From: Dyella_B sp035503745 | Lineage (GTDB): Bacteria; Pseudomonadota; Gammaproteobacteria; Xanthomonadales; Rhodanobacteraceae | Length of the DNA: 64,000 nt | NCBI RefSeq assembly: GCF_035503745.1 | Contig: NZ_DATJTC010000035.1 | Span: forward strand, 1-64,000 | Reading direction: 5' to 3' | Part shown: positions 34,921 to 43,665 of the stretch, in pieces | Layout of the letters: the number at the start of each line of letters is the position of its first letter | Position numbering within the stretch: position 1 is the first letter of the stretch | Translations under genes and position numbers: made by a program | Notes under the pieces: model-generated | Database searches by the model: none | What the model was told of the DNA's origin: nothing | The model's input: only the letters and a program-made list of their open reading frames with translations

Positions 34921-35132
34921 TGCCTGCGTAATATGTAGATCAAGCCCCAGCACCCCGCCCTGCCACCAAGGGTCCGTACGGGCTCGCATGCTGCACCGTA
35001 CCTTGCGGCGCAACATGGGTGCCTGCTATCAAATAGGGGTTTTTTTGAGACTTTCCCTGTGCGCAAGGCCCCACTGGATGGGCCTCGCCTCCCCCGCAGA
35101 AACTCTTTCCTTACCCCATCCGGGAGCGAGTC

Positions 35133-36218
35133 GTGTCCATCGCCGCCAAGTTTGAAATCGAATACCTGCAATACCTCGACGCGGAAGGCAAGCAGGTCCG
35201 TGACGACCTGCCTGAGTTCGCCAAAGACCTCCACCACATGGTCGAGCTGTACAAGCTGATGATGTCCACCCGCGTGTTCGACGCCAAGTCGGTTGCCCTG
35301 CAACGTACCGGCAAGCTCGGCACGTATGCAAGCTGCCTGGGCCATGAGGCCGCCCACGTGGGCATCGGCAGCGCCATGAAGCCCGAGGACGTGCTGGCAC
35401 CGAGCTATCGCGAATACGGCGCCCAGCTGTTCCGCGGCGTGCAGCCGCGCGAGGTGTACATGTACTGGGGCGGCGACGAACGCGGCAACGACTACCAGAA
35501 GGAACCGGCCCGCCACGACTTCGCCTGGTCGGTGCCGATCGCCACGCAATGCCTGCATGCCGCCGGTTCCGCGCTGGCGTTCAAGATCCGCAACGAACCG
35601 CGCGTGGCGGTGTGCACGATCGGCGACGGCGGTTCGTCCAAGGGCGACTTCTACGGCGCCATCAACATCGCCGGCGCGCAGAACCTGCCGATGGTGGCGG
35701 TGATCGTCAACAACCAGTGGGCGATCTCGGTGCCGCGCAAGATCCAGTCCGGCGCGCCGACGCTGGCGCAGAAGGGCATCGCCGCCGGCCTGTTCTCGAT
35801 CCAGGTGGACGGCAACGACATCATCGCCGTGCGCAAGGCCATGGAAGATGCGCTCGAGCGCGCCCGCACCGGCAAGGGCGGCAGCGTGCTGGAGCTGGTC
35901 ACCTACCGCCTGAGCGACCACACCACCGCTGACGACGCGCGCCGTTATCGCGGCGAACAGGAAGTGAAGGACGCCTGGGCGAAGGAACCCATGAAACGCC
36001 TGCGCAACTGGCTGGTCGCGAAGAAAGCGTGGGACGACCAGAAAGAAGAAGCGTGGAAGACCGAGTGCGACGACTGGATGGACAACGAGGTCAACGCCTA
36101 CCTCCAGACCAAGACCCAGCCGGTCACGGCGATGTTTGACTACACCTTCGCCGAAGTCCCGGCGGACCTGGCCAAGCAACGCGATCTGGCAATCTCGCTC
36201 GACAAGAAGGCGCACTAA
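35133..36218 (+). CDS. pdhA: pyruvate dehydrogenase E1 component alpha subunit
   Basis: Thiamine diphosphate subunit of the alpha2-beta2 E1. The 361-aa protein has MMSTRVFDAK, CLGHEAAHVGIGSAM, the TPP motif GDGGSSKGDFYGAIN ending NNQWAIS, and YRLSDHTTADDARRY with the regulatory-loop serine. Start is GTG 35133 with GGGAG ahead. It leads pdhA-pdhB-pdhC. Branched-chain oxo acids could be an alternative substrate. Confidence 0.9.
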   Translation: MSIAAKFEIEYLQYLDAEGKQVRDDLPEFAKDLHHMVELYKLMMSTRVFDAKSVALQRTGKLGTYASCLGHEAAHVGIGSAMKPEDVLAPSYREYGAQLFRGVQPREVYMYWGGDERGNDYQKEPARHDFAWSVPIATQCLHAAGSALAFKIRNEPRVAVCTIGDGGSSKGDFYGAINIAGAQNLPMVAVIVNNQWAISVPRKIQSGAPTLAQKGIAAGLFSIQVDGNDIIAVRKAMEDALERARTGKGGSVLELVTYRLSDHTTADDARRYRGEQEVKDAWAKEPMKRLRNWLVAKKAWDDQKEEAWKTECDDWMDNEVNAYLQTKTQPVTAMFDYTFAEVPADLAKQRDLAISLDKKAH

Positions 36219-36221
36219 GTC

Positions 36222-37202
36222 ATGGCACAAATCACTCTTATCGAAGCCGTCACCCAGGCGCTGGCCTATGAAATGGCCCACGACGAAAGCGTCGTAGTGC
36301 TGGGCGAAGACGTGGGCGTGAACGGCGGCGTGTTCCGCGCCACCCAGGGCCTGCAGGAAAAATTCGGCGAACTGCGCGTGCTGGACACGCCGCTGGACGA
36401 AACCACCATCGCCGGCGTCACCGTGGGCCTGGCCGCGCAAGGCATGAAACCCGTGGCCGAGGCGCAGTTCGAAGGCTTCATCTATCCGATGATGGAGCAG
36501 ATCGCCTGCCACGCCGCGCGCCTGCGCAACCGCACGCGCGGGCGCATCACCGTGCCGGCCGTGTGGCGTGCGCCGTGGGGCGGCGGCATTCGCGCGCCGG
36601 AGCACCACTCCGAAGCCAACGAGCACCTGTTCACCAATATCCCCGGCCTGCGCGTGGTGATGCCGTCCTCGCCGGCGCGCGCTTATGGCTTGCTGCTGGC
36701 CGCGATCCGCGATCCGGATCCGGTGATGTTCTTCGAACCCAAGCGCATCTACCGCCAATACAAGGAAGAAGTGCCCGACGACGGCGAAGCGCTGCCGCTG
36801 GACGTGTGCTTCGTGCTGCGCGACGGCACCGACGTCACCATCGTGACCTGGGGCGCACAGGTGAAAGAAGCGCTGGAAGCGGCCGATGCGCTGGCCGAGG
36901 AAGGCATCAGCGCCGAAGTGATCGACGTGGCCACGCTCACCCCGCTGGACTTTGACACCATCGCCGAGTCGGTGCAGAAGACCGGCCGCTGCGTGATCGT
37001 GCACGAAGCTCCCAAGACCGCCGGCTTCGGCGCGGAAATCGCCGCGCGCATCGCCGAGGAATGTCTCTATGACCTGCTTGCGCCGGTCGAGCGCGTCACC
37101 GGCTACGACACACACATTCCGCTGTTCCGCCTGGAGATGAAATATCTGCCGAGCGCGGACCGGGTGGTCGAAGCCGCCAAACGCACGCTTGCCGCAAGCT
37201 GA
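36222..37202 (+). CDS. pdhB: pyruvate dehydrogenase E1 component beta subunit
   Basis: 326 aa, the transketolase-like beta subunit. EDVGVNGGVFRATQGL, FGELRVLDTPLDETTIAGV, MPSSPARAYGLLLAAI and a C-terminal transketolase domain are seen. ATG follows the pdhA stop by three bases, so the subunits are coupled. Stop is followed by a 157-base gap with GC-rich hairpins. Confidence 0.93.
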   Translation: MAQITLIEAVTQALAYEMAHDESVVVLGEDVGVNGGVFRATQGLQEKFGELRVLDTPLDETTIAGVTVGLAAQGMKPVAEAQFEGFIYPMMEQIACHAARLRNRTRGRITVPAVWRAPWGGGIRAPEHHSEANEHLFTNIPGLRVVMPSSPARAYGLLLAAIRDPDPVMFFEPKRIYRQYKEEVPDDGEALPLDVCFVLRDGTDVTIVTWGAQVKEALEAADALAEEGISAEVIDVATLTPLDFDTIAESVQKTGRCVIVHEAPKTAGFGAEIAARIAEECLYDLLAPVERVTGYDTHIPLFRLEMKYLPSADRVVEAAKRTLAAS

Positions 37203-37359
37203 TGCTCTTAGCCCCTCTCCTTAGCTTGCAGGGGGAGGCTGGGAGGGGGTAACGCTCTTGCTTTGAACCCAACGGCTTCACCCTCATCCCAACCCTCCCC
37301 TGCTGCACGCGGGGGAGGGGGACAAAACAACGAATCATCCACTTTTCGGAAATCCGAAC
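37203..37359. repeat. GC-rich hairpin repeats between pdhB and the E2 gene
   Basis: CCCTCCCC-T-GC and GC-G-GGGGAGGG around TGCAC near 37293-37320 form a long imperfect stem. A second GGGGGAGG run is near 37230. The TGCTGCACGC core is shared with 7844-7860. It may weaken or process the pdh transcript; E2 likely still belongs to the operon. Confidence 0.45.
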
Positions 37360-38745
37360 ATGGCCGACATCAAGACGTTCTACCTGCCGGACCTCGGCGA
37401 AGGCCTGCCCGACGCCACCATCGTCGAATGGCACGTGAAGGAAGGCGACACCATCAAGCTCGACGCCCCGCTGGTGTCGATGGAAACCGCCAAGGCGGTG
37501 GTCGACGTGCCCTCGCCCTACACCGGCAAGGTCACCAAACTGCACGGCGCCGCCGGCGACGTGATCGAAACCGGCGCCGCGCTGGCCGAATTCGAACCCG
37601 ATCCCAATGCCAAGCAGCGTGCCGAGGCCGAAGCCACCGGCCATCATCACGGCCCCAAGAAAGCAGCCTCGCCCGCGGCCGAACCCAAGAAAGTCACCGC
37701 TTCGGATGAAGGCGGCGAGATCGAAGAGGGCAATGGCGAAACAGTCGTCCGCGAAGACGAAGGCACGGTGGTCGGCGCGATGATCAGCGGCAGCCACGTG
37801 CACGTCGAACAAGCCTCCAGCGTGGGCGGCGTGAAAGCTGTGCCGGCCGTGCGCGCGCTGGCCAAGAAGCTCAAGGTCGACCTCGCCCGCGTCAAACCCA
37901 CCGGCGCTGACGGCGTGGTCACCCTGCAGGACGTGAAGAACGCCGCCGCCAGCGGCAGCGCCACGCTAGGCAGCGCCCCCGCGCGCGCGGTTCCCGCCTC
38001 GGCCGGCCGCCACCTGGCGCCCGAACTGCCGCAGCCGGAACCGGCACGCACGCCGACCTCGCTCGCCGGCAAGCCGGTACGCACCGCACCGCCGAGCGTG
38101 CAGGCCAGCGGCCAGCCGGAGCAGCTCAAAGGCGTGCGCCGCAACATGGCCCGCGTGATGGCCGACGCGCACGCCAACGTGGTGCCCACCACCCTGGTGG
38201 ACGATGCCGACCTGCACGCCTGGATCGGCAAGCAGGACATTACCGCGCGACTGATCCGCTCGATCGTCGCCGCATGCAAGGCGGTGCCCGCGCTCAACGC
38301 ATGGTTCGACGGCAAGAACCTCAGCCGCACCCTGCATCCGCACGTGGACATCGGCATTGCGGTGGATACCGAGGATGGCCTGTTCGTGCCGGCCCTGCGC
38401 AACGCCGACGTGCTCGACGGAGCGGGGATCCGCGCCGGTATCAAGCGCCTGCGCACGCAGGTGGAAGACCGCACCATTCCTTCGTCGGAACTGAGCGGCT
38501 ACACCATCAGCCTGTCGAACTTCGGCATGTTTGCCGGCCGCTACGCCACACCCGTGGTGGTGCCGCCCTGCGTGGCCATCATCGGCGCGGGCAAACTCAG
38601 CCACGACGTGGTGGCGGTGATGGGCGGCATCGAAGTGCATCGCCGCATGCCGATCAGCCTCACCTTCGATCATCGCGCCGCGACTGGCGGCGAGGCGGCG
38701 CGTTTCCTGAAAGCGTTGCTGGACGATTTGTCGCTGCCGAACTAA
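37360..38745 (+). CDS. pdhC: dihydrolipoamide acetyltransferase, pyruvate dehydrogenase E2
   Basis: 461 aa. One N-terminal lipoyl domain has the modified lysine K45 in METAKAVVDVPS. A linker rich in acidic and Ala residues follows, then a peripheral subunit-binding domain (PAVRALAKKLKVDL, about 156-190), a second Ala/Pro linker and the catalytic domain (about 240-461). The active site is SLTFDHRAATGGEAARF; the usual FDHR motif is intact. The E3 gene is not in the window, so lipoamide dehydrogenase must come from elsewhere. Confidence 0.93.
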   Translation: MADIKTFYLPDLGEGLPDATIVEWHVKEGDTIKLDAPLVSMETAKAVVDVPSPYTGKVTKLHGAAGDVIETGAALAEFEPDPNAKQRAEAEATGHHHGPKKAASPAAEPKKVTASDEGGEIEEGNGETVVREDEGTVVGAMISGSHVHVEQASSVGGVKAVPAVRALAKKLKVDLARVKPTGADGVVTLQDVKNAAASGSATLGSAPARAVPASAGRHLAPELPQPEPARTPTSLAGKPVRTAPPSVQASGQPEQLKGVRRNMARVMADAHANVVPTTLVDDADLHAWIGKQDITARLIRSIVAACKAVPALNAWFDGKNLSRTLHPHVDIGIAVDTEDGLFVPALRNADVLDGAGIRAGIKRLRTQVEDRTIPSSELSGYTISLSNFGMFAGRYATPVVVPPCVAIIGAGKLSHDVVAVMGGIEVHRRMPISLTFDHRAATGGEAARFLKALLDDLSLPN

Positions 38746-38760
38746 CCGGCAGAGCACGGA

Positions 38761-38790
38761 AAAAAAAGCGCCTTTCATGGCGCTTTTTTT
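38761..38790. terminator. bidirectional rho-independent terminator
   Basis: AAAAAAAGCGCC-TTTCAT-GGCGCTTTTTTT (arms given separately) has A- and T-runs on both sides. It ends the pdh operon and the convergent MFS gene. Confidence 0.92.
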
Positions 38791-38814
38791 CGAGGCAACC
38801 GTACCTGGCAAGGG

Positions 38815-40236
38815 TCACTCGTTTCCGGATCCGTTGCGGGCGGCGTCATTGAGGCGCAAATGCCGCGTTTCGGGTGCCCAGGCGATCGACACCAGCATGC
38901 CGATCAGCAACACCGCGGCCAGCATCATCATGGTGGGTTGCAGACCCCACGCTTGCATGCCGATCGGCAACAGAAACACGCCTCCCGCCGACCCCAGACG
39001 GCTGCATGCGATGGCAAATCCGACGCCGCTGGCGCGCACTTCGGTCGGAAAAGACTCTGGCGGATACACGCCCACGAGATTGGATACGGCCGAGAGCGCC
39101 GCCGTGAACAAGGCAAACGCCGCCACCAGCGCCATCGGCAACGAACTGGGCAGCAGGCTCAGCGCCATCAACGCCGCTGCCGTCACCGCGAACGATCCAA
39201 TCAGGAAAACGCGCCGCGGAAGCTTGACCGTGAGCCAGATACCCAGCAGCGCACCGGCGATCAGCAGGCCGTTGAGCAGCAGGTCGGCATTGCTGTCTTC
39301 CTCCAGGTGGATCACCTTGAGGATACCTGGCAGGAACGTATAGATCGCGAAATACGGAATCACCAGGCACACGAAGAATATGCAATTGAACAGCGTGCGC
39401 CGAATCATGTCATGACGGAACAACCGCCCGAACCCGCCGGGCGCAGAGGCGTGGTCGTGCGTGCTGGTATCCAGCACCACGTCCGCGCCGAAACATTTCC
39501 TGACCACGGCCTCGGCTTCGGCGCGGCGACCTTTGTCGAACAACCAGCGCGGCGACTCCGGGGTACCCATGCGCAGTACCAGCACGATCAGCGCGGGCAC
39601 GCCTGCGGAGGCGAGCAGCCAGCGCCATGCGCCCGGATCCGATCCATGCGACACATACGCCATGCCAATCAGGTTGGCCGCGACATAGCCGATGGTCCAG
39701 ATCACACTGAACGAGCCGAGCAGCAGTCCGCGATGCTTGCGTGGCGAGAATTCGGCGAGAATGGCATGGCCCACGGCGAAATCGCCCCCCATGCCCAAGC
39801 CCAGCAGCATGCGCAAGAGACACAGCGCAATCGCCGTCTGTGCGTAAAATTGCGCGAAGGCCGCCAACGTGATGATGACGAAGCTCAGCAGAAAGATCTT
39901 CTGACGGCCCACGCGGTCCGAAAGCCGGCCGAACAACAGGCTGCCCAGGAAAATGCCGACCAGCGTGGAGCTGCCGATCAACCCTTCCCATAGCGCGCGG
40001 TAATGCCCCTGCGCACCATAGGTCTGGTCAAGGAAGGGCTTGAGCGCATAGGCGATGGTGCCGATGGCATAGCCTTCGGTGAGGTGCGCGCCGAAGGTAA
40101 GCGCAGCGATCTTGCAGTGAAATCCATTGAGCGGCACATCGTCGAGCAGGATTTTCCCGTCTTGGGACGGCCGCGGCGCGTCGCCATGCCGGGCTTTTCC
40201 CCTCACAACCGATGCTTGTCCGTCACCACTAGCCAT
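38815..40236 (-). CDS. MFS transporter, metabolite:proton symporter type
   Basis: 473 aa with about 12 membrane segments and cytosolic loops GRLSDRVGRQKIF (MFS motif A) and PESPRWLFDKGRRAEAEAV. The opening DDVPLNGFHCKIAALTFGAHLTEGY resembles aromatic-acid/metabolite symporters. GGAGG lies just before ATG 40236. It is the last gene of the Fae cluster, 126 bases after the aldehyde dehydrogenase; the substrate is not known. An imported carbon source feeding the upstream enzymes is a reasonable guess. Confidence 0.85.
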   Translation of the reverse strand: MASGDGQASVVRGKARHGDAPRPSQDGKILLDDVPLNGFHCKIAALTFGAHLTEGYAIGTIAYALKPFLDQTYGAQGHYRALWEGLIGSSTLVGIFLGSLLFGRLSDRVGRQKIFLLSFVIITLAAFAQFYAQTAIALCLLRMLLGLGMGGDFAVGHAILAEFSPRKHRGLLLGSFSVIWTIGYVAANLIGMAYVSHGSDPGAWRWLLASAGVPALIVLVLRMGTPESPRWLFDKGRRAEAEAVVRKCFGADVVLDTSTHDHASAPGGFGRLFRHDMIRRTLFNCIFFVCLVIPYFAIYTFLPGILKVIHLEEDSNADLLLNGLLIAGALLGIWLTVKLPRRVFLIGSFAVTAAALMALSLLPSSLPMALVAAFALFTAALSAVSNLVGVYPPESFPTEVRASGVGFAIACSRLGSAGGVFLLPIGMQAWGLQPTMMMLAAVLLIGMLVSIAWAPETRHLRLNDAARNGSGNE

Positions 40237-40362
40237 AACGCCTCCTGACACCCAGCGATGCCATGCGGGCGCCGTCGCTTTTGCGGACGACGCCGTTACC
40301 TGCTCCGAAAAAGGCCTGGATGGGGAGCGCGAAACTGCCCCATTTCGGATCAGCGCTGCTGA

Positions 40363-41799
40363 TCAGACGAGGCCACCCATCATCAGGTACTTCAACTCGA
40401 CGTACTCATCGAGCCCGTAGCGGGAACCTTCGCGGCCGAGGCCCGATTCCTTCACGCCGCCGAACGGCGCCACTTCGGTGGAGATGATCCCTTCGTTGAC
40501 GCCGATCATGCCGCTCTCGATCGCTTCGGCCACGCGCCAGATACGCTGCATATCCCGCGTGTAGAAATACGCGGAAAGACCGTACGGCGTGCCATTGGCG
40601 GCGGCGATGACTTCCGCTTCGGTGTCGAAGCGAAAGCACGCGGCGACCGGGCCGAAGGTCTCGTCCTCGGCGATCAGCATGTCGTGGGTGGCATCGATCA
40701 GCACGGTCGGCTCGTAGAACGTGCCGCCCAACGCATGCGGCTTGCCGCCAAGCAGAACCTTCGCACCCTTGCCCACCGCATCGGCGACGTGGGCCTGCAC
40801 CTTATCGAGCGCCGCCTGGTTGATCAGCGGCCCTTGCTCGACCTCGCCGGTCAAGCCGTTGCCGACGCGCAACCGGCCGACCGCTGCCGCAAGTGCACGG
40901 GTAAACGCCTCATAGACGCCGCTCTGCACGTAGAAGCGGTTGACGCACACGCAGGTTTGTCCGGTGTTGCGGAATTTCGACGCCATCGCGCCGCGCACGG
41001 CGGCATCGATGTCCGCATCGTCGAACACGATGAAAGGAGCGTTGCCACCCAGTTCCAGCGACATTTTCTTCAAGGTATTCGCACACTGGCCCGCCAGCAG
41101 CTTGCCGGTGCGGGTGGAACCGGTGAACGACAGCTTGCGCACGACCTCCGACTGCGTAAGCACTTTGCCGATGGCACGCGCATCGCCGGCCACCACGTTG
41201 AACACGCCGGCGGGAATGCCGGCCTGTTCGGCCAGTACCGCCAACGCCAACGCCGACAGCGGCGTATCTTCGGCGGGCTTGAGCACCATCGTGCAACCTG
41301 CGGCGAGCGCGGGCGCCGCCTTGCGCGTAATCATCGCCAAGGGGAAGTTCCACGGCGTGATCGCCGCGACGACGCCTACCGGCTCGCGCATCACCAGGAT
41401 CTTGGAGCCGGGAAACGGACTGGGAACGACATCGCCATAGGCGCGCTTGGCTTCTTCGGCGAACCATTCCAGAAAGCTGGCCGCATACGCCACCTCGCCG
41501 CGCGCCTCGGCGATGGGCTTGCCCTGCTCGCGGGTGAGCAGTTCGGCCAGCGCGTCCATGTGTTGCAGCATCAACTCGCCCCAGCGGCGAACCTTGATGC
41601 TGCGCTCCTTCGCGGTCAGCGCGCGCCAGCCTGGAAACGCCCTTGCCGCCGCGTCCACGGCCAGCTGGGCCTCCGCTTCGCCGCCATGCGCGATCTCCAC
41701 GATGATCGCGCCGGTGGCCGGATTGCGCACCGGGAAGAAGGTGGCGCTGCTCACCCATTGGCCATCGATGTAGTGCCCGTTGCGAATCAGGCCGTTCAT
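40363..41799 (-). CDS. NAD(P)-dependent aldehyde dehydrogenase (GabD-like)
   Basis: 478 aa. ITPWNFPLAMITRKAAPALAAG (core TPWNFPLAM), the catalytic Glu in MSLELGGNAPFIVFDDA and the catalytic Cys in NTGQTCVCVNRF are all intact. It is nearest succinate-semialdehyde dehydrogenases; SSADH NADP-type features are plausible, but substrate is inference. Overlaps the aldo/keto reductase stop by four bases (ATGA). Confidence 0.9.
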   Translation of the reverse strand: MNGLIRNGHYIDGQWVSSATFFPVRNPATGAIIVEIAHGGEAEAQLAVDAAARAFPGWRALTAKERSIKVRRWGELMLQHMDALAELLTREQGKPIAEARGEVAYAASFLEWFAEEAKRAYGDVVPSPFPGSKILVMREPVGVVAAITPWNFPLAMITRKAAPALAAGCTMVLKPAEDTPLSALALAVLAEQAGIPAGVFNVVAGDARAIGKVLTQSEVVRKLSFTGSTRTGKLLAGQCANTLKKMSLELGGNAPFIVFDDADIDAAVRGAMASKFRNTGQTCVCVNRFYVQSGVYEAFTRALAAAVGRLRVGNGLTGEVEQGPLINQAALDKVQAHVADAVGKGAKVLLGGKPHALGGTFYEPTVLIDATHDMLIAEDETFGPVAACFRFDTEAEVIAAANGTPYGLSAYFYTRDMQRIWRVAEAIESGMIGVNEGIISTEVAPFGGVKESGLGREGSRYGLDEYVELKYLMMGGLV

Positions 41800-42833
41800 G
41801 CCACCTTCCCCTTCGTGCCGGCAAAGACATCGCGGGCTGGACGTGGCTCGCGGGCGATGCGCTTGCCGGCGGTGTAATCGTTGATCAGGTCGCAGGGCGT
41901 GTAGTTGCGCTCCAGTTCGTAGCGCTCCTCGTCATCGAGCTTGGTGTCCAGCGCGGCCAGCGCGCTGTCGAACTGCGCCGGCGAATCGGCGCCGACCAGC
42001 ATGCTGGCGACGCTGCCCTGGCCAAGCACCCAGGCCTGCGCAATCTGCGCGGCGCAGACGCCGCGCCTGGCCGCCACGCGCGCCGCGGAGGCGGCAATCT
42101 GCAGCGAGGCCTGGTCGCCGTACATCTGGGCGGTGAAGAAGTCGGTCTGGTTGCGGGTCGATTGCGCATCGCCGGTAAGCAGGCCGCGCGCGAGCGGGCT
42201 GAACACCGACACGCCAATGCCCTGGTCGTTGCAGTAAGGGATCATTTCGCGTTCTTCCTCGCGGTAGGCGAGGTTGTACTGCAGCTGCATGTTGATCGGC
42301 CTGGCCCAGCCGCGGCGCTCGCAGACCTGGATGATCTTGGCCAACTGCCAGGTGTTCATGGTGGAGACGCCGATGTAGCGCGCCTTGCCCGAACGCACGA
42401 TATCGTTCAGCGCTTCCATCGTTTCCTCGACCGGCGTGTTGATGTCGAAGAAATGCAGCATGTAGATGTCGATGTAATCCATCGCCAGGCGGGTAAGCGA
42501 GCCGTCGATGCCATCCATCACGTGCTTGCGCGAATGACCGCCGGCATTGGGATGGGCGCCCATGTCGTAGCCGACCTTGGTCGTGACCACGATTTCATCG
42601 CGGCGGACCAGGCGCTTGAGGATGTTGCCCACCACTTCCTCGCCCACGCCGGTGGAATAGAAATCGGCCAGGTCGATGAAGTTGACGCCGGCATCCAGCG
42701 CATGGCGCACGATGGGCTCACTCTGCTCTTCGTCGAAGATCCAGGGTTTCCAGCGCGGCGTACCCATGTTCATCGTGCCCAGGCACAGGCGCGACACTTT
42801 CAGGCCGGATTGGCCCAGTCGAACGTATTCCAT
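41796..42833 (-). CDS. aldo/keto reductase
   Basis: 345-aa NADPH-dependent reductase of the AKR superfamily. Catalytic tetrad: Asp and Tyr in FIDLADFYSTGVGEE, Lys in VVTTKVG, His in YMLHFFDIN. It resembles YajO-type AKRs. ATG 42833 (MEYVRLGQSGLKVSRL) is the family start. Between fae and the aldehyde dehydrogenase, it probably reduces or oxidises a related aldehyde or sugar. Confidence 0.9.
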   Translation of the reverse strand: MEYVRLGQSGLKVSRLCLGTMNMGTPRWKPWIFDEEQSEPIVRHALDAGVNFIDLADFYSTGVGEEVVGNILKRLVRRDEIVVTTKVGYDMGAHPNAGGHSRKHVMDGIDGSLTRLAMDYIDIYMLHFFDINTPVEETMEALNDIVRSGKARYIGVSTMNTWQLAKIIQVCERRGWARPINMQLQYNLAYREEEREMIPYCNDQGIGVSVFSPLARGLLTGDAQSTRNQTDFFTAQMYGDQASLQIAASAARVAARRGVCAAQIAQAWVLGQGSVASMLVGADSPAQFDSALAALDTKLDDEERYELERNYTPCDLINDYTAGKRIAREPRPARDVFAGTKGKVA

Positions 42834-42867
42834 GGCTTCTGCTCCGGTTTCTTTCGCGTAGGACGGC

Positions 42868-43386
42868 TCACGCCTGCTTGGGCGTGTAGAAAGGGTTGGA
42901 TACCTCGCGTGCGGCGGCGAACACTTCCTGGCGCGTGGGCAGGCCGAGCATGGCGGCGCGAATCGCGTTCTTGCAGGCGCGATAGTTGTTCGCAAAGACG
43001 GCGTCGAGATCGTCCGTGGCCGGGTTGACCCAGTTGGCGGATACCACCACCCAGTCGTTCTCCGCCTCCGGCGGCAGCACGCCTTCTTCCAGCGATTCGG
43101 CCACGGCCTTGGCGATGCCGGCCTGCGAGGCGCCCCAGGTCGCGTTGCCGTGGAAATCGCCGGCAATCTGCGCCTTGTTGACGTAAAGCGTGAGCGGTTT
43201 GGTCGGCACGCCCGGTCTGGCGATGATCACAAAGGGCGCGTGCCCCGCCGAGGGCGTGGCCAGGGCGGTGGCAAAAGCCTGCCCGGCGGGACCGTTGCGC
43301 GGGCCCACCAACACGTTGATGTGCGCCAGGTTGACGCCTGGCCCTTCAAAACCTTCGCCGATGTAGAGCTGCTTGTGCGTGTCCAT
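42868..43386 (-). CDS. fae: formaldehyde-activating enzyme (Fae) homologue
   Basis: 172 aa, the usual Fae length. Fae joins formaldehyde to tetrahydromethanopterin (H4MPT) in methylotrophs. The active-site region IGEGFEGPGVNLAHINVLVG carries His22, matching the catalytic His of known Fae; GPAGQAFATAL, KPLTLYVNKA and GIAKAVAESLEEGV also match. No other H4MPT gene is in the window. Fae-like paralogues of unknown role exist, so the reaction is unsure. A CGCAAT-N6-ATTGCG inverted repeat lies 18 bases upstream. It is the first gene of the cluster. Confidence 0.85.
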   Translation of the reverse strand: MDTHKQLYIGEGFEGPGVNLAHINVLVGPRNGPAGQAFATALATPSAGHAPFVIIARPGVPTKPLTLYVNKAQIAGDFHGNATWGASQAGIAKAVAESLEEGVLPPEAENDWVVVSANWVNPATDDLDAVFANNYRACKNAIRAAMLGLPTRQEVFAAAREVSNPFYTPKQA

Positions 43387-43403
43387 CCGAGTTGCCGCCG
43401 TGT

Positions 43404-43421
43404 CGCAATGAGGTGATTGCG
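43404..43421. promoter_or_regulatory. inverted repeat upstream of fae, possible operator
   Basis: CGCAAT-GAGGTG-ATTGCG has perfect 6-base arms and 6-base spacing, and lies 18-35 bases before the fae ATG. It may bind a dimeric regulator; none is encoded nearby. Nothing else certain is in 43387-43665 except a small hairpin GCGGCG-AAG-CGCCGC at 43569-43583. Confidence 0.45.
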
Positions 43422-43665
43422 CATTTTGTGATTCATGCGGCAGACGAAAAAATCAGCCTTCCCTGATGCAGGCATGAGGAAAATTCCGCAGCACTCGTGG
43501 ATCAACCCCTACACGACTTAGAACGTGTCGTTAGTGCGCGGCGACGTATCCGCAGCGTCCGAACCGGCGCGGCGAAGCGCCGCCTAGCGGTTAAGAAAAA
43601 TACGATCAGCGATCCCTATGCGGCATGCCTCACCTGACGCGACGGCCGGCAAGGCAACGCGGATC

